The translations under genes were made by a program, and so were the position numbers. A stretch of DNA of 64,000 nt. Source: Phycomyces blakesleeanus NRRL 1555(-). Taxonomy: Eukaryota > Mucoromycota > Mucoromycetes > Mucorales > Phycomycetaceae. Numbering within the stretch: position 1 is the stretch's first letter; each line of letters starts with the position of its first letter. The stretch is from contig NW_017265139.1 of the NCBI RefSeq assembly GCF_001638985.1, positions 124,001 through 188,000 on the forward strand, in the 5' to 3' direction. The notes under the pieces are model-generated. The model did not search any database, was not told the origin of the DNA, and saw only the letters and a list, made by a program, of their open reading frames with translations. Of this stretch, positions 48,274 to 59,826 are shown piece by piece.

Positions 48274-48528
48274 TTTTCTGTTTGCTAAACAGATGATTCT
48301 GATCTTACTTTCTTTAATAATATAAATATAATTTCAACTGGTATTCCTATTTTCTGAAAAGAAATGGATACTCTCATCAATAACCTTTATAATAACTTAT
48401 ATTTTATCTTAAAGGCAGTTTCTGAATAAAAGGTAAATGAGAATAATATGCTAAAAATGCGGAGAAAATACAGTATCAAAGCTATGAAAAAAAAATTAAA
48501 GGTATACAATATAGACAAAAAAAAAGGT

Positions 48529-51500
48529 CTATTTAGCGAATGCAGAAATTGGAGTATGATATTCATCTTCATCTGTATCACTATAATCCTCGTATTCATT
48601 ACGTATGCAAAGATCACCATCTTCTTCTTCTTCACCGTCCCCAATTGACACAGAGACTAAATGTATAACAGCATAAGTTACCTAAATACATTGTAGCAGA
48701 ATGAGACTTACCATCTGTGTGTTCCTCTAATCCCATAATGGAAGAAGGAGCACTGTCCATATAGGCCATACTGTTTCGATGGAGCAACTTATGTTCCTCA
48801 CATGTAAAGCTATTATCTTGGCTTTTAATAATTGGGTCACTTTTAGAGACCGGAAAATCAAAGCTGTTGTTCTGAGTAGGGTTCATAATACTAAGATATT
48901 GAGGAAGATTACTAGTGGCTTCAATATCAGGTTTTGTACTTTTGCTTGTAGAGAATATCGCATCAAATTCATATATGAATAAAAAGAATATCCCAACAGG
49001 AATCTTTAGAGTTGGAGAGAATACTATGCCAATGTTATGAAGCGTCATTCTGTTTACATCAGAATTCTGGACAACCCGGATCAAATGGGCAGTCAGTGCT
49101 CGTAGTAATGTGTAGTTTTCTATAGGAAGAATAGAGACTAGCCTTTGAAGCTCATTTACACGTTCTGCACGATCAACAAGATCTATCGTAAACATTGTAT
49201 AAATATTATCCTATTGTTTTGTCAATAACACATACCAATAACAGACATGAACTTGGGTAATAGCTCATCGGTAAATACATGACATGGGAGTTCACGAAGC
49301 CATAACTTGAGTAGTCCGGCAATCCCATGAATATCGTGAAATTCATTTAACCCAATAAAGTCTATATCGCCCTCTTCAAAACATTTATCTCCAAATTTAA
49401 AAAAAAAGCAATACCAAAAACATATACTCCTTATTATACTTCACTTACTTTCATTAAATCTGCTCCTTAGTGCTTTTATCTTGACAGCACTCCCACTCAA
49501 CCGATAAATTCCTTCTTCATATATTGCCTTTTGCGTTTCAAGGTAATCAATGCATCGATACACTATAAGTGGAAGCCTGTATGTGTTTGATACTTTAGAT
49601 ATTTCTACCGCATTTAGAAGAGGAACTCCAAACACTTGTTTAGACGTATTTTCTAAAGGTATCTTGCTTTGGTGGCGTCCAACTTGCTTAAGCACAAGCT
49701 CGCCATTCGAACCTTCGGTTGCTTCTGGAACATTTCGAGATAAGAAAGCACGGAAAGCTATCTGACCATTGATTAAAGGTGTTGATGAAGGAGCACTCGT
49801 CCCTGATTTGGCCTGTGTGTCTGTGGAGCTGGCAAAAATCTTTTTGGCCCAAAAGGTTCGTCTGTTTGTCTTTTGCTTTATCTTCTTTCCATCAATATCA
49901 TAACAGTATTGCTCGGTGGATGTCTTTCTTTGGCTAGTGTATGTCCCCGGACCAAAAAACGATTCCGTGCTTGTTTGACGAATAGAAGCATAATCTTGGT
50001 AATGTGCGTTGTCTTTACAATGAATATTAGCCTGGTCCAAGCTTGACCGTTGTAGCAATATAGGGTTTCCAACAACAGTGTTTCCAAAAGAATTGTGGGA
50101 GTGTGTTGACAGAAGATTGGTCTGCGCTAATTCACCGAGAACAAATGACATATCCGAATTTGAGCGAAATGGACGATGGGCAGCAGAATAAGTTTGTTCA
50201 CTTCCAACAAAGCTTTTATGGTGATTATTTTCAGGTTCGATCATTGGCTCTTTTACGTCTGGACCAATAAAATCTACCCCATCTCTTTGAACGTATATCT
50301 GTTCTGATCTCCTTGGCAAGTGTTGAGTATTGGCTATTACGTTGGTATCACATTCGGCATTGTATGTATGACTGTAGTTTTCATTCTGGCTTAAAGCCTT
50401 TAGCCATTCGTCGCGCTCGGTATCCGACTCAGCGCACAGTATGTGGCGATGTACTCCATTGGAAGATGTCTTTCGTCTCTCGAGAAGTACAAAACAATGT
50501 CTAAACATATTGTAGTCGCTTGTATCAATTGAAAGCTTGGAGCTCTGACTTTCAACTAATATATCTGCAACATGAATAATGCCAAGTAAGGGTCCCCCAT
50601 TCTGTACAAATCAAAGCTTAAAAACATTAATATATGAGATACAGCCATATAATATATTAATAAAACATACGTTCTCAAAATACCGAAGTTCTGAGCCATT
50701 CAATATAAAGTATCTTGTCTTCCATCCACCGAAATTCTTCCCGCGTTTGGTGAGATAACCTTGTTTACAGCCAGGCAGCTTGTGGAATTTTGGTGAGTCA
50801 ATTTATCTATATGTTTTTCAAGTTTTCTTTTGCTTACTTGCGCTGTTTGCTTATCAATGCTTACAATATTGGAGTTAAGAAACAAGCGAAGTTCTGTACT
50901 CTCAGGCAGCATCATATTGATAGCATTTTGTAGATATTTTTCTACAGCAATCTAAAAATACATAAAATCAAATATCAATGTATATAATTATATATATATA
51001 TATATGTTTAATATCCTTACCTTTCTCTTGTCTACTTTACTAGGTGCATGAGTTGTAAAGAGACCCTTTTCGGGTAGTTTACCTATCTTTCCGTTTCTTC
51101 CACGTCCTTGCCCTCGCAGCTACCGTTATTATTGTTTTCCAACAATTCTATTAATCTATATTCTTTAAAGCGTCTGAATAGCCTTTACCTGTGCATCTAA
51201 AGCCAGGAAGTCTGAATAGAGCTTTTCAATTTTCCAGAGCTCTGTTATTTCTCTAGATACTTCTTTTGATTGTCCCACAGATATTATAAAAGAAACGAGT
51301 TTTTTTCCACGCTCGTTTGTTATGATATTAGACCCAACGACAAACACACGTAGACTAGGTTCCGTATTTTTGGATGATAATGTTTCTTCATCAGAACTTG
51401 CTGCACGAAAATCATTTTCTTTTGTATCATAGGTCATTGTAGTTGCAAGCTGAGGCTGGGAAAGAACTCGCCGAAGGCCTTTTCCAGGATCAGTATGGTC

Positions 51501-52483
51501 TTCTGTCAAAGAGTATTTTCGAAGACACTTTAAATATGTAGACAAAAATAATATCGGCAAAAATGATAAGAAGCATATAAGCGTGAGTATATTATAAATT
51601 AGCTACTTACTGAAACATATTGGCCGGTGCTTCGGCTGCTTACATTCTCATATTCGGCAGACTTATTGTGTGCCACAAGCGACGAAAATTTCTCGTTTTC
51701 TGTTGGATCACCTAATAAAAACATGTTTCTCGACGACACTGAATTTCGAGAGATGCTTCGTCGGGTTTGTTTAGGAACTTCAGGTGCATTCGAGCGATTG
51801 TAAGTAGGTGCTTGACTGCAAATAGTGCTCGTGCGTTTGTATAGACTGTCAAGTAAGATACCCGGAGATGTCGGAGACTTATTTTCTGGGATAATACCGA
51901 TTGGCACTGTAGAAATAGGCGTGATTCCAGGCTGAGGTGCTGTCAATGGTCTTGCTTCATGGCTCTTGCTTGTACAAAGAGGGCCTAGACGAGAAATCAA
52001 GGACAATTAAACACTAGATCAGGGTGTATTTTGATCTATTGGGCAACTATATTCATGTGATATACCATATGTTATTGGCTCGCTATGATGAGATAATATT
52101 GCTTGTTTGGCTACAGCGTCTCTTAAGTTCTGGCGGAAAGGTGAGCGGGGAGGAGGTACGGGACTGGTGGGTGGGTCTGGTTTATCGATGTTCAGCGTGG
52201 GCTGTACAAACACAAGCCGATGAGGAACACTCTTGGAAGGCTGAATCGGCAATTCTGGCAATGGCGATGTGCTTTCTTGTCTTAGAAATTCCTTAAGACT
52301 AGAGCATTCCTTTTCCCATTTTCGATTTCTATTCAAAAGGTCATCACGATCGGCGGTCATCGCGGCCAAATCCTTTTCGAGTTTCTTAATGACAAGTCGC
52401 TGTCTTTCAATAATACTAAGTAGGCGGCCATCCTGAGCCACAACATCACTTGCAATCTGTACAATAGGTATAACCTCAGTCAT
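48529..52483 (-). CDS. Bem3-like Rho GTPase-activating protein (PX-PH-RhoGAP)
   Basis: Predicted 1118-residue GAP, probably for Cdc42/Rho GTPases at sites of polarised growth. Exons (minus) 52483-52066, 51984-51611, 51527-51189, 51119-51021, 50951-50838, 50778-50671, 50601-49449, 49388-49236, 49182-48712, 48656-48529. Order of domains: N-terminal coiled coil (about 20-60), Ser/Pro-rich linker, PX domain (about 300-450, with LWKIEKLYSDFLALDAQ and KLPEKGLFTTHAPSKVDKRK), PH domain (GYLTKRGKNFGGWKTRYF onward, about 455-560), long linker, and RhoGAP (about 790-950) with the arginine finger in EEGIYRLSGSA, GLLKLWLRELP and NIGIVFSPTL. The C-terminus is acidic. Length and layout match yeast Bem3 (about 1130 residues). 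Donor and acceptor choice around the PX-PH join (GTAAGC at 50837 and AAG at 50779) is the least certain. It is the second RhoGAP gene in the window. Confidence 0.9.
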
Positions 52484-54359
52484 TCCAAAGCTCTTTGTGT
52501 AATACAAAGTCTAATTAATAAGATTTCACTAGAGTTGTATTCTTTGGTAAAGAAAAGTAACAAGTAAATAAGAGTAGGTACAAAGGGGGATGAGGGGGAA
52601 GACTGGCAAGGGATGAATTCAGGAGATATGAAGAGAAAACTGTACACATCCAACGTGTTTCAGCATGTTTACAACCGACTCTTAGGGCTAAGTCGCTGTT
52701 TAGCTCAAGGTTTAGAAGGCTACTGTGAGAGTACCAATCTTTTCAATGATGCCCGCTCTATCTATTGCTCATATCTCTTTATTTGGAGGGAAAATGCGGA
52801 TAGTCTCAAATACAGAAATCTTAGTGTTACTCTATCTGGAATATAAAAAAAGTAGTAATAATAATAATAATAATAATAATAATCCACAGGTTAGGTTAAC
52901 CTACTGTATTTTCACAATTATAAACACACAAGGATATATAACGTTTATATAAAGCGCAGCTTTGTGGATCAAATGTTTGAATCTTAAAAATAAAGAGAAA
53001 AACGTATAAATACCCTGGGATTATGAAGAACATGAAAAGTGACTGTAAACTAATATATCTAGAATCTATTGATGATACCATCAATATCAAAAGACTGTGT
53101 TATTGATAGTATATTATATTTTGATTGAAATGAAATGAAATGAAACGGTAGTAATTCATTAATCCTGAGATATATCAGTGATCTTCAAAACATAAAAAAA
53201 TAAAGCGCAAAAATAACAGCCCTACAATCAAGCTTACACCTATTTAATTCATTAGACAACTTAAGAGTATACACTTTGAGATGAGTAGAAAGTAGGCATA
53301 TAACTGTATGCGAATCATTTGCATTTGCATTTACATTCACATATACGCATATCTCTCCTTTCTTTACCACTCATACTGTTAAGTAAGATACTCGTTTTAA
53401 GAAGGGATTTACATGAGCACAATTAAGGCAGGGGCTAAATATTGAGACTGTAAAAACTTGCTATGCTAGATATCCACATTTGTATATTATTCTTGGAGAA
53501 TATGTTACTTGTTGCTCAAAGATAAAAGAAGAAAATATACACACGCACATTTAAGTATCAATTTTTTGTATACTTTAATATTTACTAAAGTACAACCACA
53601 CTAATATTATTTCTTATCTGTTTGATATGCTGTCTTTAATAGATAATATGAGATACAAATATGATACAAATATATATCTGGAATATCCGGTATTAAATAT
53701 AAGCCAAAATACTGTGGTTATTACCCTCTTTGTATAGTGTTGCCTTTTAATTAAAATATTGTTCTTCAATGTTTATTTATAGGATAAAGGACTTTATATG
53801 TTTTCTTAGAATTTTAGATACTGAAAAAAAAACGACCTTCCAGAACTAAGAGGTTTCATTGTACTATGTATCAATATAAGTTATATTCCGTGTCCCTGAA
53901 AACCAATATGCCAAAGCCTCAAACTTTTCCTAATATCGTACATCCCTTTATGTCTTTTATATTCGTTGTATTTATTAGCATATGTATACTACATTATTTA
54001 ACATGGCACTCAGTAAACCAATATCTGGCCATAAGATCAAGTCTTGAATGCGGAATCATGAAGAATTTCTTATCATGTTTTAACAGAAATTGACATTATT
54101 TAAATACTACTAGACAATTAAAAATCTGTGGCTATTGACGAATCACACACACACACATGTACGTACAAGAATATTCATAATAAACCACAACAATATAATC
54201 AATCTCCAATTAATAAGATAAGTAATAAGTAATAATAAAACTAATATAAAAATTATGAAATTTATTCAGAAATCAAAGCATTTAAAATCACTGTATAAAA
54301 ATTAAACAATAAACTCAATTTTTGTCATATATATCACAACTTTTCTTTTTTTTTTTCAC
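52484..54359. other. Intergenic region between the Bem3-like and ADCK2-like genes
   Basis: About 1.9 kb, strongly AT-rich. Contains (TAA)n at 52855-52882 and (GAAAT)n at 53127-53144. No gene was recognised. The first few hundred bases should carry the promoter of the Bem3-like gene and the last part the 3' end of the ADCK2-like gene. Confidence 0.5.
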
Positions 54360-56730
54360 TTACCAAATAGAAAGCCACTCTTCATCGCGTTTATTCTCAC
54401 CAAGCCAGTTTCTGAGTTCAAGGAAGATCCAAACCTTGATCCAATGGGGCGAAAACGGACTTTGCTTGACATCCTTCATGCCTTCAATAGTAGCTTGTCC
54501 ATGATCCTTGATACTGTATTCACGAAGAACAGGTAATGCCATTTTGAAGAGGTCTAGTCCTGGGTCTAGCTGGCGACCAATACCTTCAAGAAGCATAATG
54601 CTGACAATCACATTTACAAAGTCTCCCTCTAGTTTTACGTGATGAGACCGCACCATATTCATTGTTTCGTTTAAAAGACCACCAATCCTCACTGCACCAA
54701 GTTTAAAGGTATTCTGTTTCAGTCCAATAATCAAATTTTGCATGCGTAAAGCAAAGATATCAGAATTGATAACCAGCTCTGGACTTCGACAGCGTTCGAT
54801 CATAAGTTCACCAGCCTTATATCCGTCAAACTGAGCAATTGCTTGAAACAAATCAAGAAAGTTTCTTCGATTGACATCATCCAGCTCATTAACAAGACCG
54901 GTGTCAATAAAGACTAAACGAGGAGCATAACCTTCACTCTCAAGGCTGTCGAGCTCTTTTCTTACTGCCTCAGGGTCATGTCGTAATGCCATAATCTTGT
55001 CTACTGCTTTGTCTCCGTCATCTTTAAGCTCTTTTCCTGTAATATTTGACCATGCCTTCCGGAGAGGATGATATGCCGATGGCTTATAAAACTTAACCAT
55101 GATGTTTCCGGGATGCAGATCCGCGTGGACAAAGTTGTGGAAAATGAGCATATGCTAAGCAAGTACTTTGTATAAGTATGTGTACAATAGGAATATGCTT
55201 ATATCTTACTAGAAACACATCAAGTCCTAAAAATTCAACATAAGAATATCGCTCAATCAGTAAATGAGGTATACAGAAATATCTACACAAAACATCTTAC
55301 CAATATCTGCCAATTTATGGTCATATATTCCCACTTGTTCACCCATTTTTTTCGCATACGCTGCATTTTCAAGAAACATACTCAATGGTATTCCATTCTC
55401 ATATTCCTCAATTAGCATATCTTTTGTTGTGAAGCCTAAAAGAGGCTTCGGAAATTCAACCCGGAGAGAATTACAAAAAAGCTCGTTGAATCGTTCCAAG
55501 TTACGCCCTTCTATTCGCAGATCCAGTTGGTCCTTCATCATTGCTCCAAACACTCGCACTTCGTCTGGTAAAGATAGCCAGTGGAAAGTGGGAATAAATG
55601 TGAGAACTTGTGCAAAAAAGTTCATAATTTTGAGATCACGATTGACAATATTATAGGCTTTTGGATGTATGACCTTTATGGCCACTGTTGTATGCATCGT
55701 GCGCTGTTCTCCATTTTTATCCGTTATAATGACCGTATCTTTAGACATATTATCGTTTATAAGTGAGCTCTGATCATCAGGGTGACCATTGAGGATTTCT
55801 GGATATAATGTTGCCTTGTAAACTTGCGCAATTGCACCTACACCCAAAGGAGTAGGATCGAATGAGCTAAACACACTCTCCATGCTTTGACCGAATGCAG
55901 CTTCTATAACCCGCTTGGTGTGTGAGAACTGATGTGGGTCCACTTGAGAATGTAACCGTGAAAGTCGAGTACAGAGAGCGGATGGGAAAAGGTCTGTGCG
56001 AGAAGCAATCCATTGTGCAAGCTAAAAAAAGAAAAGAAACAGAAAGGCCATCGATAGTTATAGTCTATAGTTTCTTATATACAACTTATACCATCCACAC
56101 TCCTACTCAAGACATATTTTCTTTATATAATTGTTATTTATGCGTCCAGGTGCTGACCTTGATAAACGTAGGTCCTGCTCTTTCCATCTCCATTGCCACG
56201 AAATCATACCACCACAGAGTTCCTGAACGATTTCCATCCTTGGTGCGCTTTCCCAGAAAAACCACCGGTGCCGATAATGCAACGGGTACAAACAGCAACA
56301 GAATATGAGTGAATCGTCGCAAAGTCAACAGTGGCTCAAATATCCAATGGTCCAACAGTGCAAATATACGGCTACATAGCCTTACTAAGTGATGGCTTGA
56401 AGGCTCCTTTCCAGCTGCCTCTATCTCAGAGGGTGTTGCACGAACAGAGCTTGGTTTGTTGTGTAAATGGGAGAGAGGTATTGTAGGAACAATACCTACT
56501 GTACAAAGAATGTTGGAATGGTGATATTTTCTTCCGAGAATTGGTAAAGAATGCGTTGCTCTGAACGAAATGTGTACTTTATGGCATGAAGTAAACAATG
56601 TCGACTGAGAGATTGTTTTGTTTCGGGTCACATTTGGGCATATGGATGAGGTAAGACGAGTACGATGCAGAGAGAAGTTAAGAGATGAGCGACATGTTGG
56701 TCGAGTAACAGCATAAACAAGCCTTTGCAT
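54360..56730 (-). CDS. UbiB/ABC1-type mitochondrial atypical kinase, ADCK2/Cqd1-like
   Basis: Predicted 701-residue mitochondrial protein. Exons (minus) 56730-56158, 56021-55301, 55226-55210 (only 17 nt), 55154-54360. UbiB proteins support coenzyme Q biology; yeast Cqd1 (ADCK2-like) affects CoQ distribution. The first 60 residues are rich in Arg, Ser and Thr with few acidic residues, as in a presequence; a membrane segment follows at about 147-168. Conserved parts are GPTFIK followed by LAQWIASRTDLFP (KLAQ where KxGQ is usual), GVGAIAQVYKA, the Lys in VAIKVIHP, LDLRIEGRNLERF, the catalytic HADLHPGN and FIDTGL. The microexon gives GLDVFL, which restores family spacing before the HADLHPGN block. 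A GTAAGT overlaps the terminal TGG TAA, so an alternative last exon is possible. Confidence 0.88.
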
Positions 56731-57338
56731 CGTCAGTCGAAATTTTATATGAGCATAAATATAGCTGCGGCAAAAGTAATACCTATACACGGCGTGGTGA
56801 ATTCACAGTTTAAATTGGGACGGTTACAAAGGATACTATGAAAACATGAAATTTTATAGAGACAAATTACGTATTGATAGCCCCAAATCAAGTAAGCCCT
56901 TGTCTGTAAAAGAAATCCCTTTATCTTAAATGCTACTTTAAGTGTGAGGCTAAATTTACTAGCACATTGTCTATTCAACATTGTTTTAGAGTGTAGTTTT
57001 AGTCTTAATCCAAAGCTTTGAGAGAATATTAACTGGGCTCACAGCTTTTTATTATCATAGAGACATTTCAATCTCAACTCAATTGTAACTGACACATAAT
57101 CATTGTCCACGAGCGTAGTATCAGTAAAAGAAGAGCCCAAAAGTTCAGGGATACAAGTTTAAGTCTCCAATGTACTGTATTTAACTACGTTTTTCTGCAG
57201 CTAGTATATAACCTGGTTATTTCTATCACATAACTCAAAGCGAATATCAAGCCAAGACTCAGGTACAACAGTGTATTTCCTCCGTTAGCTATTTACATAT
57301 CTCGCTTTAAATTTGGCTTCGAAGACATGTATTTGTTG
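56731..57338. other. Spacer between ADCK2-like and F-box-like genes
   Basis: About 600 bp, AT-rich. Both flanking genes are on the minus strand, so it should contain the ADCK2-like promoter and the 3' end of the F-box-like gene. No gene seen. Confidence 0.6.
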
Positions 57339-59255
57339 TCAAAGTTTTTTGGCATATATCCTACTCCATACATTGTCTTTACGGACAGCTTTCGCATTTA
57401 TAACATATTTGTTAACTTGAGCGAATAAGAGCGTGGCTTGACCCCGAGGAAGATCGTATTCCCAATCATTTCTAACAACTAGCCCTTCTTTAGAGCGGTT
57501 TACTTGTACTTGATCGAGAGATTGATTGGATTGAAACTGAAATGACTTGAAATATTCTTGGGCCCGATCTTTTTCTTCACTGCTTAGCACTCGCATGTAC
57601 CCTATCTTGCATTCATTTCTCCAGTCATACGAAACTTCTTCACCATCCCAATAGGTATGAAACCATACAGTTTCTGCACTAGTTTCAGGAAGACTTGAGT
57701 TAGGAATGATAATCGATCGGTTTTTCGTCGTGTTATCATATAGTAGAGGTGAATTAACAGTAGAAAAACGTATGAGGTTAACAGCGCTTTCATTATTGCA
57801 GATGTCGTCTTGTGATCCATAAAAAGATACGTGATTCAGTTTCAGTAAGGCCAAACAAGTATAAGACATGTCGATAAATATTGTGCCGGTATCTTGAGAA
57901 AGAGGACCAACTACTGCCACATCAACCAGGCGCATATACCGAAGCCGTCTGCAACGCTCTGAAATATACTTGAATAGAGCCGAATTGGCTCTTGATTTAA
58001 TGATATGTATTAACTGCAGATCGTGCTTTTGGATATCAGATTGTATATTTGAATCAATAAATACTCTCTTGGCTTCCAGCTTTAACTTCCTGAGTGCAAT
58101 ACAATTATCCAGGATTATATTAATTGCTATCGAACTTGGGAATACATTTATATCTAGAGACACTAAGTTTGGGCAGACACCGATAGATACTGGAATGTTG
58201 GTTGGATTAGATATTCCAGTGGAGCCATTGATTAAAAGCGTTTCAAGTGTGCTTGAACAAGATTGTAAACAAGCAGTAATGGTTTTTTCCAAAATTTCTG
58301 AATTTTCAAAGCATGTTCCTAGATTGTATTCTAGACTTTTGAGAGGTACCCCAAACCGACCAAATAGATTCCAAAATGCAATATGGGTTGAGTTTGTTTG
58401 CGACACACCGTTAACAACAACTTTATTCAGCTGTTTGAATGCCGAATGAAGTTTAGTGAACATTTCAAAAGCTTCTTCTTGAAATAGCTCAGAGGCAGGG
58501 AGATCGGTACGGTCAGTCCATTCGAGGGTATGTATTTTCGTATATTTACGGGCAAAATATGCTAGCCAGCGAAGATCCATATTATTTATACGTGTCTTTA
58601 ATACTCTCAGGTTTTCTGCAGGTTCTACCAATTCAATCTTGTCCAATTCGTCAGGATCAAGGTTAGCCAGAGATATACTCAATGATAAGTACTTTAGTCG
58701 CGGTAAGTATTTGTGAAGGGCTTCAATATCCTGGAGACGGTAAAAATCGGATGTTCCCCAGGCAGTCCATATATATTCAAGGCGTTCAAGATTGGGTAAT
58801 CCGGAAAGAATATCAAGTAATCCTTGGACTTCATCCTGTAGGCTAAGGCCTGATACACATATTTCCAAATGTATTAACGAATTCCATAGCCTCCAGTCTG
58901 TTAGTTTTACATGATCGGTTGCTCGAATGCTGCCGTGTGGAGCATGTAGAAGTTGAATCTTTTGGAAGTGTTTTTGAAGGGCCTGTAGTTGTTCTGCTTT
59001 TGTACTGAGCCATCGAGACAGAAATAGTGATCGTACGCGATCTCCATTTTCTTTAAAGGTGCTCTTCTCTTCATCTACTGAATTGCATATCGGAATGAGG
59101 CTTCTCTGATCGTTTATATGGATTGTCTTCCATAGAGATTCACAGAATGGTTCTTTCCAAACGGAACATACAGTCATGCAAGACAATTTGTCTTTAGCTG
59201 TGAGAAAGTATGCAATGTTAAAAAGTATTTCGAAAGGTATTTCTGGCAATCCCAT
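57339..59255 (-). CDS. F-box-like protein with leucine-rich repeat type body
   Basis: Single-exon, 638-residue protein. Residues 3-45 (LPEIPFEILFNIAYFLTAKD, then CMTVCSVWKEPFCESLW) fit an F-box, which recruits Skp1 and an SCF ubiquitin ligase. The rest contains Leu-rich segments spaced irregularly (SLIHLEICVSGLSL, LERLEYIWTAW, LKYLSLSISLANL, LRVLKTRINNMDLRWL, LVSLDINVF), like the degenerate LRR bodies of many mucoralean F-box proteins. The target is unknown. The C-terminal part (after about 530) is less repetitive. It is one of only two confident long intronless frames in the window. The start at 59255 puts the F-box right at the N-terminus, as expected. Confidence 0.82.
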   Translation of the reverse strand: MGLPEIPFEILFNIAYFLTAKDKLSCMTVCSVWKEPFCESLWKTIHINDQRSLIPICNSVDEEKSTFKENGDRVRSLFLSRWLSTKAEQLQALQKHFQKIQLLHAPHGSIRATDHVKLTDWRLWNSLIHLEICVSGLSLQDEVQGLLDILSGLPNLERLEYIWTAWGTSDFYRLQDIEALHKYLPRLKYLSLSISLANLDPDELDKIELVEPAENLRVLKTRINNMDLRWLAYFARKYTKIHTLEWTDRTDLPASELFQEEAFEMFTKLHSAFKQLNKVVVNGVSQTNSTHIAFWNLFGRFGVPLKSLEYNLGTCFENSEILEKTITACLQSCSSTLETLLINGSTGISNPTNIPVSIGVCPNLVSLDINVFPSSIAINIILDNCIALRKLKLEAKRVFIDSNIQSDIQKHDLQLIHIIKSRANSALFKYISERCRRLRYMRLVDVAVVGPLSQDTGTIFIDMSYTCLALLKLNHVSFYGSQDDICNNESAVNLIRFSTVNSPLLYDNTTKNRSIIIPNSSLPETSAETVWFHTYWDGEEVSYDWRNECKIGYMRVLSSEEKDRAQEYFKSFQFQSNQSLDQVQVNRSKEGLVVRNDWEYDLPRGQATLLFAQVNKYVINAKAVRKDNVWSRIYAKKL

Positions 59256-59826
59256 GAGAAGTAAATGGTTTTAAAAGAATAAAAAAAGGACGTTTTTGTT
59301 GAATAATTGAGGTCAGGCTTTTAGAAACAATATATATGACGCGTTCTTTGTCTAGTCAGAAGACAAGTGACTCATTGTGGGGTCTTCACATACACTGACG
59401 GCACACGTAGCACTGAATATGAATTATAAAAGTAATAATATATATATACATTTCACCTGAGGTGAATGACAGTAAATTAGTGTGCCTTAAAGTGAATATC
59501 GATAAATGAAATCACAAAATAAAAGCGAATTGCTCTACAACTAGAGAGGTTCGAGTTTTCTTTGATTAATATATTAAGCTTTGGACAGTGTTAAGTTGAA
59601 AAGACAATCATACATTTTATAACTATAAAAAAAAATACAATATTAAAAATCTACGATTTTGGATATAGGGATTAGTGGTTTTATAGACCCAAAAATGTCA
59701 GACTAAAACAGAGACCAAGCCAAAGGTATGCTGTCATGATATCAGGGAATGAAAATAGGTTGATTTTATTAATAGGGGTGTGAGAGATCTTTTATGACAA
59801 AGATTGAATGAAGAATAATGTTGTTT
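59256..59826. other. Spacer between the F-box-like and SPE2 genes
   Basis: About 570 bp, AT-rich, no gene seen. Holds the F-box promoter on one side and the 3' region of the decarboxylase on the other. An (AT)n run lies at 59439-59450. Confidence 0.6.
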
